Part shown: positions 46,320 to 55,949 of the stretch, one piece after another
Layout of the letters: each line of letters begins with the position of its first letter
Position numbering within the stretch: position 1 is the first letter of the stretch
DNA from: Fibrella forsythiae
Lineage (GTDB): Bacteria; Bacteroidota; Bacteroidia; Cytophagales; Spirosomataceae
DNA length: 64,000 nt
Direction: 5' to 3'
Assembly: GCF_017353175.1 (NCBI RefSeq)
Contig: NZ_JAFMYW010000008.1
Location: 309,904-373,903, forward strand
The notes under the pieces: model-generated
Told to the model about the DNA's origin: nothing
Databases searched by the model: none
What the model saw: only the letters and a program-made list of their open reading frames with translations
Made by a program: the position numbers and the translations under genes

Positions 46320-48482
46320 ATGAATCGTTGCAACGGCTTCATTATCCTGCTATTGATCCTTCTGCCGCTGATGGGTCGGGGGCAGGGCCTGTTTCAGCCC
46401 TTACCAGAACTGGCGGTTAGTCGGCGGGCCGATGCTGCCTACCTCGATAGCCTTTCTCTGCTGGCCAAAAAGAGGTACCACGCCCTAACTACTCTGCCGC
46501 ACAGCGCCAAACAGGATACGCTCCGTTTCAGAGCGCTTTATTTTCTGAGCCGACTCTATAAGATCTGGCACGGTCGGCGCGATAGTACACTCTATTTTGG
46601 CAATGAGCTAGTCTATCAGGCGCGCCAGAGTAATAACCTGTTTTACGAACTCAACGGCAAACTTTCGCTGGCCGACTACTACAGGTCCAGCGAGTTGAAC
46701 ACGCCACTGGCCTTCCGGATGAACCTGGAGATATTACCCCTTATTCCCAAAACGGCAACGTATAAGAACGTTCGCTTTCAAACCAATAATAACCTGGGAA
46801 GCCTATACCGGCTATCGAAAGATTACGCCAACGCATTATGGCATTTGTCGCAGGCCCGTGACGCCATTATTCGGGATACCCTCACCCGGTCGGCCAAAGT
46901 ATACAGCCAACTCATTGATCTTGAGCAGAATATTGGTGCCATCTATAATCAGCAGGATAAATTTGCCGAAAGCGAGCATCATTATTTGTTGGCCGAATCA
47001 ATGCTAGCCTACAGCACGTCGGCGGTTGAACACGCCTACGTATATGATGACCTGGCCGAGCTGTACGTGAAATTCGAGCGTTACAACCAGGCGCTTACAT
47101 ATGCCAAAAAAGCGGAAGCGATCTGGAACCGGTTACGGCCGGTCGGTGAATCGAAAGGGTGGGGAACGCTGGCGGTGGTGTATGCCGGCCTCGGGCAGCA
47201 TGAACTCGCTTACCAGTATGCTCACTACGTACTCCAATTGCCAAAGCCTACAACCTTTACGCTGGAACAGGCCTACAAAGCATTGTATCAGCTCTTTGAC
47301 CAAAAGCAGGATTGGAAAAACGCCGCTTATTACCACAAAAAATACATTGTCATCCGCGATTCAATTGCCCTCAACCAGCGTACGCTCGAGTTAACGGCCA
47401 TTCAGAAACAAGCTGAGTTCGAGACAATCGCTCTGCAAAACAGGCAGACACAACAACTTCAGGCACAACGCCTGCTGACAATTGAGCAGCAGGCCGAACT
47501 CATCCAACTGAAAGCTAACGTACAAACGGATGCATTGATCAAAAAAGCGCAGTTGAGCGAGCAGCAACGCCGGTTCGATAACGAACGGGCTACCGCACGG
47601 TTAACGAAACAGCAGGTGGCCCAAAAAATACAGCAGCAGGCCTATGAACAGCATGTGCTGGAGCAAAAAAACCAGACCCAGACACGGCTGATCTATTATC
47701 TGTTCAGTTCACTGATCCTGCTGGTTGGCATTGTAGCTCTGCTGCTTTATCTAACGTACCTGCGCAAACGGAAAGTAGAGGCAGAACTTCGGCTGTCGCA
47801 CGAGCGTAAGGAAGCCAACGCCCGTATTATTCAGACGCAGGAGACCGAACGGCAACGCATTGCTGCTGACCTTCACGACGATTTGGGCGGCACGCTGGCT
47901 ACGCTACGGCGCCGACTGGCCGATATTCGACAGCAGACAACAGATGCCAACACCAAACGCGCCTTCGACGATGCGGAGCCGCTGATTCAGAAGAGCAGCG
48001 ATGATCTCAGGCGGATATCGCATAACCTGATGCCACCCGAGTTTGTCCGGATCGGCCTGCGCCATGCCGTTGAACAACTGGTTCGTCAGCAACCGCCGCA
48101 CCCTACCCGATTTACGTTTATCATGTCGGGCATTGAACAGAAGCTACCCGTAGACCTTGAGCTGAACACCTACCGCATCGTCTCTGAACTGATTCAGAAC
48201 ATTAACAAACATGCGCACGCCCATCGGGCCGCCATACAGCTCCTTTACCACGATGATCACCTGACCATTACGGTTGAAGACGATGGGCTTGGAAACCGTG
48301 CGGTAGTAAATGCGGAACAGTCAACCGGGATTGGGCTGAAAAATAGTAGCTTACGAGCCGAATATATTGGAGCAAAACTGTGGCATGACCTTAGCGAAGC
48401 GGGCACACTCGTTGTTCTGGATGTTCCATACCCGTCGCCCCTGTATGCAGCCCGTACCAGCCTTCCGAATTCTCTTAATTGA
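46320..48482 (+). CDS. TPR-containing sensor histidine kinase (NarX-type HisKA_3)
   Basis: From the ATG at 46320 the protein is 720 residues. The signal segment MNRCNGFIILLLILLPLMGR leads into tetratricopeptide repeats (about 60-330), a long coiled coil (about 345-450) and one membrane helix (LIYYLFSSLILLVGIVALLL). The HisKA_3 phosphoacceptor His is about residue 519 (IAADLHDDLGGTLATLRRRL), followed by a HATPase domain (LIQNINKHAHAHRAAIQLLY, DDGLGN). It senses something in the periplasm. The regulator gene overlaps its 3' end by 38 bases. Confidence 0.92.
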   Translation: MNRCNGFIILLLILLPLMGRGQGLFQPLPELAVSRRADAAYLDSLSLLAKKRYHALTTLPHSAKQDTLRFRALYFLSRLYKIWHGRRDSTLYFGNELVYQARQSNNLFYELNGKLSLADYYRSSELNTPLAFRMNLEILPLIPKTATYKNVRFQTNNNLGSLYRLSKDYANALWHLSQARDAIIRDTLTRSAKVYSQLIDLEQNIGAIYNQQDKFAESEHHYLLAESMLAYSTSAVEHAYVYDDLAELYVKFERYNQALTYAKKAEAIWNRLRPVGESKGWGTLAVVYAGLGQHELAYQYAHYVLQLPKPTTFTLEQAYKALYQLFDQKQDWKNAAYYHKKYIVIRDSIALNQRTLELTAIQKQAEFETIALQNRQTQQLQAQRLLTIEQQAELIQLKANVQTDALIKKAQLSEQQRRFDNERATARLTKQQVAQKIQQQAYEQHVLEQKNQTQTRLIYYLFSSLILLVGIVALLLYLTYLRKRKVEAELRLSHERKEANARIIQTQETERQRIAADLHDDLGGTLATLRRRLADIRQQTTDANTKRAFDDAEPLIQKSSDDLRRISHNLMPPEFVRIGLRHAVEQLVRQQPPHPTRFTFIMSGIEQKLPVDLELNTYRIVSELIQNINKHAHAHRAAIQLLYHDDHLTITVEDDGLGNRAVVNAEQSTGIGLKNSSLRAEYIGAKLWHDLSEAGTLVVLDVPYPSPLYAARTSLPNSLN

Positions 48483-49089
48483 TGATCATCGCCTGTTTAA
48501 CGATGGCGTGAAAAGCCTGTTGAATGACCAGCCCGATTTGATGGTGTGCGGCCAGGTATTTCAGGCATCGGAGGTTCTGTCTGCTATCCAGCGCACCAAT
48601 CCAGACCTGATTCTGCTGGATATAAACCTGCAGGGCAGCAACGGCATAGACCTCGGCAAAACGATTCTCGGGCATTACCCCGATCTGCGGGTGTTGATAC
48701 TGACGATGTATAGCCAGCCCAAACTGCTCGATGAGACCCGTAAGGCCGGCCTGCATGGTTACCTGCTCAAAGATGCCACTACCCACGAACTGCTTCAGGT
48801 GATCCGGGAGATACTGGGTGGCAATACCTACTTCGATACCAACGTGGCTGATCTCTCATCGACAGCCGACAATACATTCAGCGATCGGTTTGCCCAGCGA
48901 CTTAATCTTACCTTCAGAGAGCTTGAGATTGTTTCGCTGATCAAAGAAGGCCTGAACAATGAACAGATTGCCGAACGCATTCACCTCAGCATCGAGACGG
49001 TGAAAACGCATCGGAAAAACATTTATTTCAAACTGGATATCAGTAAAGCAACAGATTTGGTACGATTCGCCATTGAGCACGGCCTGTAA
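48445..49089 (+). CDS. NarL/FixJ family response regulator
   Basis: The 214-residue protein has a receiver domain with phosphoacceptor Asp59 (DLILLDINLQG). A LuxR-type helix-turn-helix follows (about 150-210, LTFRELEIVSLIKEGLNNEQ and IHLSIETVKTHRKNIYFKLD). The start at 48445 is inside the kinase reading frame end; an upstream ATG at 48367 would overlap more. Overlap with the kinase shows they are co-translated partners. Confidence 0.93.
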   Translation: MQPVPAFRILLIDDHRLFNDGVKSLLNDQPDLMVCGQVFQASEVLSAIQRTNPDLILLDINLQGSNGIDLGKTILGHYPDLRVLILTMYSQPKLLDETRKAGLHGYLLKDATTHELLQVIREILGGNTYFDTNVADLSSTADNTFSDRFAQRLNLTFRELEIVSLIKEGLNNEQIAERIHLSIETVKTHRKNIYFKLDISKATDLVRFAIEHGL

Positions 49090-49114
49090 GGCGTTTCAGG
49101 TACGTTCTCAGACA

Positions 49115-49147
49115 TAAAAAAGCCGCCATGCTCTCTGCAAGGCGACT
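49115..49147 (-). terminator. Terminator of the AAA+ gene
   Basis: On the minus strand AGTCGCC and GGCGGCT pair (one G-T pair), and the stem is followed by TTTTTT. It lies about 50 bp past the stop at 49198. Confidence 0.6.
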
Positions 49148-49197
49148 CTTTCAGGGGTGGCTGCCCAGATACGTTGCCGTAGCGTGGCTTAATTTTT

Positions 49198-50733
49198 CTA
49201 GAAACGGTCGTCGTCGTCCTCTTCTTCATCTTCTTCCCCAAAATGCTTGGTGGGGTCGAACATCGAGCCAACGAGGTCTTTGAATTGAAGGCCCGTATCC
49301 ATGGCTTTCTTACCGACCAGTGAATACTCGGCAATGCCGTGCAGGGCAAACTCCATCAGGAACAAACGCTCCTGCTTGCTCAGGCGGGGATGAAACTGAT
49401 CGACCAGATCGTCGAGACCATCGATGGTACGGAGACGACTTTCGTAGTCCCGGTTCGAGAGATCATTGAGCAGGTCCATCGTGTTGCCATCGCCAAACCA
49501 GTCGGTGATTTTCTTGTATGGGTTACCGCGCTTGTCTTTCTTGGCCTTTTCCGGGTTCGGGAAATAGTTCAGGAACTGGGTACGTATCGCCTTACCAATC
49601 AGGTTCTGGGCTACGATAACGGGCCCTTCAACCTCACCTTCATACACGAGCTCGACCTTACCGCAGATGGCCGGCACCACACCGTATACATCGGCAATGC
49701 GTACGTACGTTTCTTTCTCGCTGTTGAGCAGTGTACGCCGCTCGGCCGACGACAACAGGTTTTCATATGCCGAAATGGTCATCCGGGCCGATACCCCCGA
49801 TTTTGCATCCACGTATTCGCTCTGGCGGGCTTCAATGGCAACCTGTTCAATCAGGTCGGCCACCAGGTCGTTGGTTTTCACCAGGCCTTTCTGTTCGGTT
49901 TTTACCACGGCCTCCTGCTGCGTAATCTTCCGGCCCATCTCGATCGTTTTCGGGTAGTGCGTCACAATCTGGCTGTCGATCCGGTCTTTCAGCGGCGTTA
50001 CAATGCTACCCCGATTCGTATAGTCTTCAGGGTTAGCCGTGAACACAAACTGAATATCGAGCGGCAGGCGCAGCTTGAACCCACGAATCTGAATGTCGCC
50101 TTCCTGCAAAATATTGAATAGCGACACCTGAATACGGGCCTGTAAATCGGGCAATTCGTTGATCACGAAGATGCAGCGATGCGACCGGGGAATCAGACCG
50201 AAGTGGATCGTCCGTTCATCTGAATACGGCAGTTTCAGCGTGGCGGCCTTGATCGGGTCAACGTCGCCGATCAGATCGGCCACCGACACGTCGGGGGTAG
50301 CCAGTTTCTCGGTGTAACGGTCGCTCCGGTGCATCCACGAAATAGGCGTGGCATCGCCGTGCTGAGCAATCAGATCATGGGCAAACCGCGAGAGGGGTTT
50401 CAGCGGATCATCATTCAGTTCAGACCCGTCGACTACCGGAATATATTCGTCTAACAGATTGACCATCAAACGGGCTATCCGGGTTTTGGCCTGTCCGCGA
50501 AGCCCCAGCAGGTTGATGTGGTGCATCGACAGAATGGCACGTTCCACATCGGGAATAACCGTTTCTTCGTAGCCCCAGATGCCCGGGAATACCGATTCTT
50601 TGGCCTTAATTTTTTGAATTAGATTTTCGCGTAATTCCTGTTTAATAGACCGGGACTGATACCCGGCGGCTTTCAGTTCGCCAAGGGTTGTAATGGCAGT
50701 TAACTCCTTTGCTTTCAGGTTATAGTAACTCAT
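49198..50733 (-). CDS. Chelatase-like AAA+ ATPase (MoxR/BchI type)
   Basis: From the ATG at 50733 the protein is 511 residues (MSYYNLKAKELTAITTLGEL). The ATPase part shows a Walker A-like NLLGLRGQAKTRIARLMVNL, Walker B CIFVINELPDLQARIQVSLF, the insert LNILQEGDIQIRGFKLRLPL-like sequence and sensor QFVFTANPEDYTNRGSIVTP. The C-terminus is strongly acidic (EEDEEEDDDDRF). Such chelatase-type ATPases usually work with a VWA-domain partner, but none is adjacent here. Substrate unknown. Confidence 0.85.
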   Translation of the reverse strand: MSYYNLKAKELTAITTLGELKAAGYQSRSIKQELRENLIQKIKAKESVFPGIWGYEETVIPDVERAILSMHHINLLGLRGQAKTRIARLMVNLLDEYIPVVDGSELNDDPLKPLSRFAHDLIAQHGDATPISWMHRSDRYTEKLATPDVSVADLIGDVDPIKAATLKLPYSDERTIHFGLIPRSHRCIFVINELPDLQARIQVSLFNILQEGDIQIRGFKLRLPLDIQFVFTANPEDYTNRGSIVTPLKDRIDSQIVTHYPKTIEMGRKITQQEAVVKTEQKGLVKTNDLVADLIEQVAIEARQSEYVDAKSGVSARMTISAYENLLSSAERRTLLNSEKETYVRIADVYGVVPAICGKVELVYEGEVEGPVIVAQNLIGKAIRTQFLNYFPNPEKAKKDKRGNPYKKITDWFGDGNTMDLLNDLSNRDYESRLRTIDGLDDLVDQFHPRLSKQERLFLMEFALHGIAEYSLVGKKAMDTGLQFKDLVGSMFDPTKHFGEEDEEEDDDDRF

Positions 50734-51084
50734 TCGTTGGGAACGTTCGTTGGCAACACTCGTTGAAGAAAACAGATAGACTGAACGGGGACTAATGTAG
50801 AATGGACAACCGCTACTGATTTGTTGCAAAACTGCCTGCATCCAGTAACCATTGTCCATCATACCGTATAAATCTAACAGGCTTTTGGGCCAAATGGTTT
50901 ATCCCGTTTATAAGCTGCCACAAGCTTACATCACTCCCGCTTTGCGCCTATATCTCCTTGAAATAAGTCAATAAATAGTCAGCTAACTGGCCGTTTACCT
51001 CAAAAAAATAGCATTCAGCTAGAGCGGCTGTAATCTTAACCGTAGTTTTACGTTTTAAAAGTCAAATTGGCCCAGGTACGTAGT
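50734..51084. other. 351-bp divergent intergenic region
   Basis: No gene is supported; longer readings on the minus side (to 50862) lack conserved sequence. AT-rich stretches at 50870-50920 and 50950-51060 probably hold both promoters. GTAGTTTTAC at 51041-51050 resembles a Bacteroidetes -7 element. Confidence 0.4.
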
Positions 51085-52671
51085 ATGATGAAATACTGTT
51101 GGCTTGCGTTCCTGCTAATCGGGTGTTTATTCGGCCCACTTAGCCAGGCGCAGGACCCAAAATCACTTCAGATCAGTCTCCCACAACAACCCGAATGGAA
51201 CGTTGTGGCCGAAGGGCAATCCATCCGATTCGCCCTGAAAACAACTGGCAATGCGGCCGATTCGGTTACGTATAGTATTGCACAAGGTATGCTGGACGGC
51301 ATGACCTTCGATTCGCTCGGACATTTTAGCTGGACACCCGGCTACGACCTGGCCGACCGCCTGAAAACCACCCGGACTGTGCCCGTCATTTTTGAGGTTC
51401 GTAACCGGCGGGGCGAATCGGCCACTCAGTTAGTTGAGTTCAAAGTACAACATGTCAATCGCCCGCCGGTGGTTGAAGAGCTACTTCCGTTCTACGTTCG
51501 GTTTCAGACCCAGAACGTCTATAAATTCGACCCCAAGCAGGTATATGATGCCGATGGTGATCCGGTCGCCTTTATTGCCATTCCCGATCAGATGCCGGAA
51601 GGAAGCAAGCTCAGCGCTCAGGGTGAACTGACCTGGACGTTGTCGAAGAACCAGTTCAATCAGCTGAGAGCCAAGCCCATTTATATTGAGTTCTGGGTGG
51701 AAGATCAGCCGGCAAAGATCCGCACCAAGGGCCGCCTGAAGGTCGATGTGACGCAGATGGACCTGCCGCCAGTGATTTCGGTAGTGCCCAAGGAACGTAC
51801 CTACCGGGTTCGCGAGAACGCCACGATCAACCTCAAATTCTATCTGGCCGACCCGAACGGTGATGACGACATCAGCACCTTCGATTTCCTGAGTACCGAC
51901 CAGCGGATACCCAAATCGGCCCTGGTGAAAAACACAAACAACCAGTACGAATTTATCTGGGCACCCGGCTATGATTTCGTGCGCGACCCAAACGACACAC
52001 TTCGGCTTGATCTGACTTTCTTTGTATTGGATAAAGCGCAGAACCGCGATGAACAGACAATTGCCATTACGGTGCTGAACACGATCAATGAAGAGGCGAA
52101 AGACCGGTACACCTACGCCCTGTATAATCAGGCGCTGGTACAGGCCTGGAACCTGGTAACGCAACTGGATGAGAAGGAAGCAGAACTGAAACGTGACTAC
52201 CGGAAAGCAAAAGGCGGCAAGCGGAATCGATCGGTAGCCAATGCTTCGTTAGGCGCTGTTACGGGTGTTGCGCCAGCGGTTACAAACGCTCAGTCGAGTG
52301 TGCAGGCACAAAGCAACCAACGACTTATTTCGGCCATTGGCGGTACTGCGGTGTTGACTATGGGTACGCTGGAAGCTACAGAGGTAATTGGTAAATCAAT
52401 GAAAGACCTTCTTGATCGATACAACTACGTACTGGGTAAGAAAAGCGAGCTTCAGAATAAAGGCGATGTATTTGCCCGTGAATTTGCGTTGAAATCGGCC
52501 CGGCGTTCGCCTGAGTTCATCAAGCGCCTTGACGAGTTCCGCAATGCGATGAGTTTAAGCGGGCTGGTAGCGCTCGAACTTGACGCCAACTGGCAAAACA
52601 AAAAGGAAGCCACAGATAAGGCACTCAAACGCACATTCAAAGATTTCACGCCACTAGACGAGGCGCAGTAA
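51085..52671 (+). CDS. Secreted protein with three Ig/cadherin-like domains and a C-terminal helical region
   Basis: The 528-residue protein starts with a signal peptide (MMKYCWLAFLLIGCLFGPLS). Three beta-sandwich domains of the putative-Ig type follow (about 25-125, 126-230, 231-345), each with GHFSWTPGYD-like, ELTWTLSKNQFNQL and YEFIWAPGYDFVRDP strand patterns. The last 175 residues are helical and charged (KEAELKRDYRKAKGGKRNRS). I do not recognise the full-length family. It is divergent from the chelatase-like gene. Its function may be structural or cell-surface. Confidence 0.65.
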   Translation: MMKYCWLAFLLIGCLFGPLSQAQDPKSLQISLPQQPEWNVVAEGQSIRFALKTTGNAADSVTYSIAQGMLDGMTFDSLGHFSWTPGYDLADRLKTTRTVPVIFEVRNRRGESATQLVEFKVQHVNRPPVVEELLPFYVRFQTQNVYKFDPKQVYDADGDPVAFIAIPDQMPEGSKLSAQGELTWTLSKNQFNQLRAKPIYIEFWVEDQPAKIRTKGRLKVDVTQMDLPPVISVVPKERTYRVRENATINLKFYLADPNGDDDISTFDFLSTDQRIPKSALVKNTNNQYEFIWAPGYDFVRDPNDTLRLDLTFFVLDKAQNRDEQTIAITVLNTINEEAKDRYTYALYNQALVQAWNLVTQLDEKEAELKRDYRKAKGGKRNRSVANASLGAVTGVAPAVTNAQSSVQAQSNQRLISAIGGTAVLTMGTLEATEVIGKSMKDLLDRYNYVLGKKSELQNKGDVFAREFALKSARRSPEFIKRLDEFRNAMSLSGLVALELDANWQNKKEATDKALKRTFKDFTPLDEAQ

Positions 52672-52786
52672 GCGAAGCGGGCATTAAAATTGATCGACTG
52701 ATGGCATGTACCTCCGTGACCATTCAGTCGATTTTTTGTCTCAAAAGAGAAATAAGTACCCAACCGTTTTGCTCAACTTATCCCTG

Positions 52787-54043
52787 ATGAAGCCGTTAGC
52801 CCTTGTTGTGTTGGCGATTAGTTTTATCGTGGCACAACAGACAGACGGCCGGGCTACTGCCCTTAGTACCCATATTACTGCCCCTATCAGTAATCGTGCC
52901 GATTTGTCTCTGATATACCCGGCAACAGATGCCCCTCTTTTATCCTTGCCGCTGCCTCCCGTACATTTTTGCGGTGAAATGGTGCCGATGCATGAAGAGC
53001 GCGTGGCCCGACGATTAATCTCGGCCCTGTCGCACAGTTCGGTGCAGGCTTCAGCCCTGATCCGGATGCGGCAACGAGCGGCCTCGTTTTTCCCACTAAT
53101 CGAGCCTGTGCTGGCCAAGTACCATATTCCACTTGATTTCAAATACCTCCCCTTGGTAGAGAGCGCGCTGGTTGGTACGGCAGTGTCGCCGAAAGGGGCG
53201 GCGGGCTACTGGCAATTGATGCCCGCTACTGCCCGTGAACTGGGGCTGACGGTGGAAACCCACCGCGACGAGCGGCTCAATTTGATGCGCTCAACAGAGG
53301 CTGCATGCCGGTATCTACAGTTCCTGCACAACCGACTTGGGTCGTGGACGCTGGTGGCGGCGGCGTACAATGTTGGCATAGGTAATTTGTTGGGCAATAT
53401 CCGGAAGCAGCAGCGAAACAACTATTATTACCTGCGCCTTAACGCCGAAACGGGTAAATACCTGTATCGCATTCTCGCCTTCAAGGAGTTGTTCACCAAC
53501 AATACACAGTATCGTGATCTGCTCTCCGACCGGATGCTGGCCACGTTGAACCAGCCTGTTGTTTCTGAAGCACCAGCACAGGCGCAGGATGTGCTATTCA
53601 ACGAGAACGTGATGGTTAATATGGAACGGGAAGCGGTGACGACGGCGGCTCCGCTGGCAACCATTCTACCCACAAACGACCGTTCTGAGGATTTGCCACT
53701 GCCCAATGCTGCCGATGTGTTTCGGGGTGGTATTAAGGCCAGACTTACAGAAGCCGGTGAATTAAAGCGCGGTGCCGTATGGGTTTTCAATTTAACCCGA
53801 AATGGTTTTGCCGAAAATGTGACCGTAAGCGAGGGTGACCGTCTTTATGCTGTGATTGAAGATATCGACAATAAAACAGGGAAAATATACTTCCGCGCCG
53901 ACAAACTATATACCGACGGCTCGCAGCAATCCATGCAGTTACCCCTTGCCGCCGTTGATGCATCGACAGGCCGGATAGGGCTTAAACTCCCCGACGTTGA
54001 CCAAATGAAAGCCGGTTGGATTCTGACCTGGAAAGTTCTATAA
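52787..54043 (+). CDS. Lytic transglycosylase (SLT domain), copy 1
   Basis: From the ATG at 52787 the protein is 418 residues with a membrane/signal segment (MKPLALVVLAISFIVAQ). The SLT domain (about 90-240) has the catalytic Glu in DFKYLPLVESALVG and the fold marks KGAAGYWQLMPATARELGLT, RSTEAACRYLQFLHNRLGSW and LVAAAYNVGIGN. The C-terminal part ends in a small beta domain (FNLTRNGFAENVTVSEGDRL). It cleaves peptidoglycan. A paralogue follows 110 bp downstream. Confidence 0.9.
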   Translation: MKPLALVVLAISFIVAQQTDGRATALSTHITAPISNRADLSLIYPATDAPLLSLPLPPVHFCGEMVPMHEERVARRLISALSHSSVQASALIRMRQRAASFFPLIEPVLAKYHIPLDFKYLPLVESALVGTAVSPKGAAGYWQLMPATARELGLTVETHRDERLNLMRSTEAACRYLQFLHNRLGSWTLVAAAYNVGIGNLLGNIRKQQRNNYYYLRLNAETGKYLYRILAFKELFTNNTQYRDLLSDRMLATLNQPVVSEAPAQAQDVLFNENVMVNMEREAVTTAAPLATILPTNDRSEDLPLPNAADVFRGGIKARLTEAGELKRGAVWVFNLTRNGFAENVTVSEGDRLYAVIEDIDNKTGKIYFRADKLYTDGSQQSMQLPLAAVDASTGRIGLKLPDVDQMKAGWILTWKVL

Positions 54044-54064
54044 AACCTTACCACAGCCCACTAG

Positions 54065-54108
54065 AGGCCCGTTCTGATGGATAAAACCACTGGAAACGGG
54101 CCTTTTTT
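54065..54108 (+). terminator. Terminator between the two transglycosylase genes
   Basis: AGGCCCGTT (54065-54073) pairs with AACGGGCCT (54095-54103), followed by a T run. It separates the two paralogues into two transcripts. Confidence 0.85.
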
Positions 54109-54153
54109 GTTGCTCTCCAGTAAGCCCGCCCAGATTAAACCATTGGCTAGATC

Positions 54154-55461
54154 ATGGATCATAGAAGAACTTATACCGGAAATCATCCGTTTCTTAAAAG
54201 CACCAAACAAATTGCCTTGAAACAAGAAAGCCAATTTCGCAAGTACTTCATAGTAAGCAGCTTAGCACTTCTATTCATTGCACATTTCTCCGTTGCGCAG
54301 AAAGTAAGCACTTCCGCAAAAGGGAAGAAAAAGGGGCCTATTAAAACACAACTCCCTACCCAACAACCCATTCAGCGGACAAATTTTGCGGGTGAGCTTG
54401 TGCCTACTGAACAGGGAACGGTAGCAGCAAAGCTCGCGCTAGCCCTCATGAGTACGTCGGGTTATGCCAAACGTGTACAGGCATTAAACCAACGATCGGC
54501 CCCTTATTTTGCCGTGATCGAACCGATTCTGGCGAAACATCATATTCCGAACGATTTTAAGTACATGCCTCTCATTGAGAGCAACTGGAAAGCCGATGCC
54601 GTTTCATCGGCTGGTGCAGTCGGTTACTGGCAGTTTATGGACGATACGGCCAAAGACATGAACCTCCGTATTGAACCCGGTAATGACGAACGGATGGACC
54701 TGGTGAAATCGACCGAAGCGGCTTGCCGGTACCTGAATGCATTGCATAAACGGTTAGGCTCCTGGACGCTGGCAGCAGCGGCCTACAATGGCGGTATGGG
54801 GATGGTAGAGAAAAAAATGATTCGGCAGGCTACGCGCAGTTACTACGAAATGGCCATGAACGAAGAGACAGGTTATTACCTCTACCGGATGCTGGCCATG
54901 AAAGAGCTGATGCAAAATCCGGGTCGTTACGCCGGCATGAACGCTGGTATGCTGGCCTACGCCGATGACCCTTACGAACGCGAACTGCAACAGGCCCGCC
55001 GGATGGGCTGGATTGTTGATGAAGACCCCGAAGTTAAAGGCGTACCTGTGGAATCGTATGAGCCGGCACCCGGTAGCGAAGCCGCTGTTATGGATAGTCT
55101 GCTGACTCAGTTGCTGGCTCAGAAGCCCAAAACGCCGACCATCTTCATGGGTGAGGTTGAGGCCAAACTCCAGAAAGCAGGCAAGGCTCAGTTGGGCCAA
55201 AGTTGGGCATTCGTGGTCACGCGGGATGCACAAGTTGGCGAGGTAGAATTGAAAACCGGCGACATGCTGTATGCCGTTGTTGATGATATCGATAGCCAGA
55301 AGCAGCTTTTCCTCCGGGCTACCAAAGTGGTATCGGCAGAAACGAAAGAAGTTACGCCTTTAATGATCTCAGCCATGAATCCCGTTACCGGTTTGCTGGG
55401 CCTGCCGATGCCTAAAAACCTTCAGGCTGGCTGGCTGGTGCAATGGAAGTCAGAGTTCTAG
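54154..55461 (+). CDS. Lytic transglycosylase (SLT domain), copy 2
   Basis: The 435-residue protein resembles copy 1 along its whole length: catalytic Glu in DFKYMPLIESNW, GAVGYWQFMDDTAKDMNLRI, STEAACRYLNALHKRLGSWT and AAAYNGGMGMVEKK. Its C-terminal beta domain is also shared (TRDAQVGEVELKTGDMLYAV). Codons before the hydrophobic signal (YFIVSSLALLFIAHFSVAQ) are many; a TTG at 54217 would give a cleaner signal peptide. Confidence 0.9.
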   Translation: MDHRRTYTGNHPFLKSTKQIALKQESQFRKYFIVSSLALLFIAHFSVAQKVSTSAKGKKKGPIKTQLPTQQPIQRTNFAGELVPTEQGTVAAKLALALMSTSGYAKRVQALNQRSAPYFAVIEPILAKHHIPNDFKYMPLIESNWKADAVSSAGAVGYWQFMDDTAKDMNLRIEPGNDERMDLVKSTEAACRYLNALHKRLGSWTLAAAAYNGGMGMVEKKMIRQATRSYYEMAMNEETGYYLYRMLAMKELMQNPGRYAGMNAGMLAYADDPYERELQQARRMGWIVDEDPEVKGVPVESYEPAPGSEAAVMDSLLTQLLAQKPKTPTIFMGEVEAKLQKAGKAQLGQSWAFVVTRDAQVGEVELKTGDMLYAVVDDIDSQKQLFLRATKVVSAETKEVTPLMISAMNPVTGLLGLPMPKNLQAGWLVQWKSEF

Positions 55462-55584
55462 ATTGCCGCAACATCAGGTACGTTGACTAGGTCAGGTACG
55501 TTACGAATAGCTATTTCCAAACGAAAGCAGGCATTCATTGGTTGATTGTCATATCCCTGTCGCAATCCATCAACCAAGCAACTC

Positions 55585-55866
55585 ATGAAAGCCATCTGGA
55601 ACGGCGAGACCATTGCCGAGAGTACGAACACTGTTGTGGTTGAAAATAACCACTATTTTCCCAAAGAGTCAGTAAAAGCGGAGTTTCTGGCCGACAGCCA
55701 GACACACACGACCTGCCCCTGGAAAGGTCTGGCGTCCTATTATTCGCTGACAGTTGACGGACAAACCAACAAAGACGCAGCCTGGTATTACCCCGACCCC
55801 AAACCAGCCGCCGGCCAGATCAAAGATCACGTCGCTTTCTGGAAGGGTGTCACCGTTGTTGCCTGA
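55585..55866 (+). CDS. DUF427 domain protein
   Basis: From the ATG at 55585 the protein is 93 residues and matches DUF427: MKAIWNGETIAESTNTVVVE, YFPKESVKAEFLADSQTHTT, CPWKGLASYYSLTVDG and AAWYYPDPKPAAGQIKDHVA. An upstream TTG at 55546 adds 13 codons without support. The function is not known. Two GGTACGTT words lie in the 120 bp upstream. Confidence 0.85.
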   Translation: MKAIWNGETIAESTNTVVVENNHYFPKESVKAEFLADSQTHTTCPWKGLASYYSLTVDGQTNKDAAWYYPDPKPAAGQIKDHVAFWKGVTVVA

Positions 55867-55893
55867 TAAACCGGCTGGGTACGTTATTTACCA

Positions 55894-55933
55894 ATTAAAA
55901 CGGCACTGGATGATCATCCAGTGCCGTTTTAAT
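55894..55933. terminator. 40-bp perfect palindromic terminator between convergent genes
   Basis: ATTAAAACGGCACTGGATGA and its exact complement meet with no loop bases apart from the centre; the A/T ends give U runs on both strands. Confidence 0.88.
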
Positions 55934-55949
55934 GTAGGTACGTTCCTGC

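Noticed and set aside
49339..50121. Open frame of 260 codons opposite the AAA+ gene
   Set aside because: It is antisense to the Walker and sensor motifs of the ATPase; the codon pattern follows the minus-strand gene.
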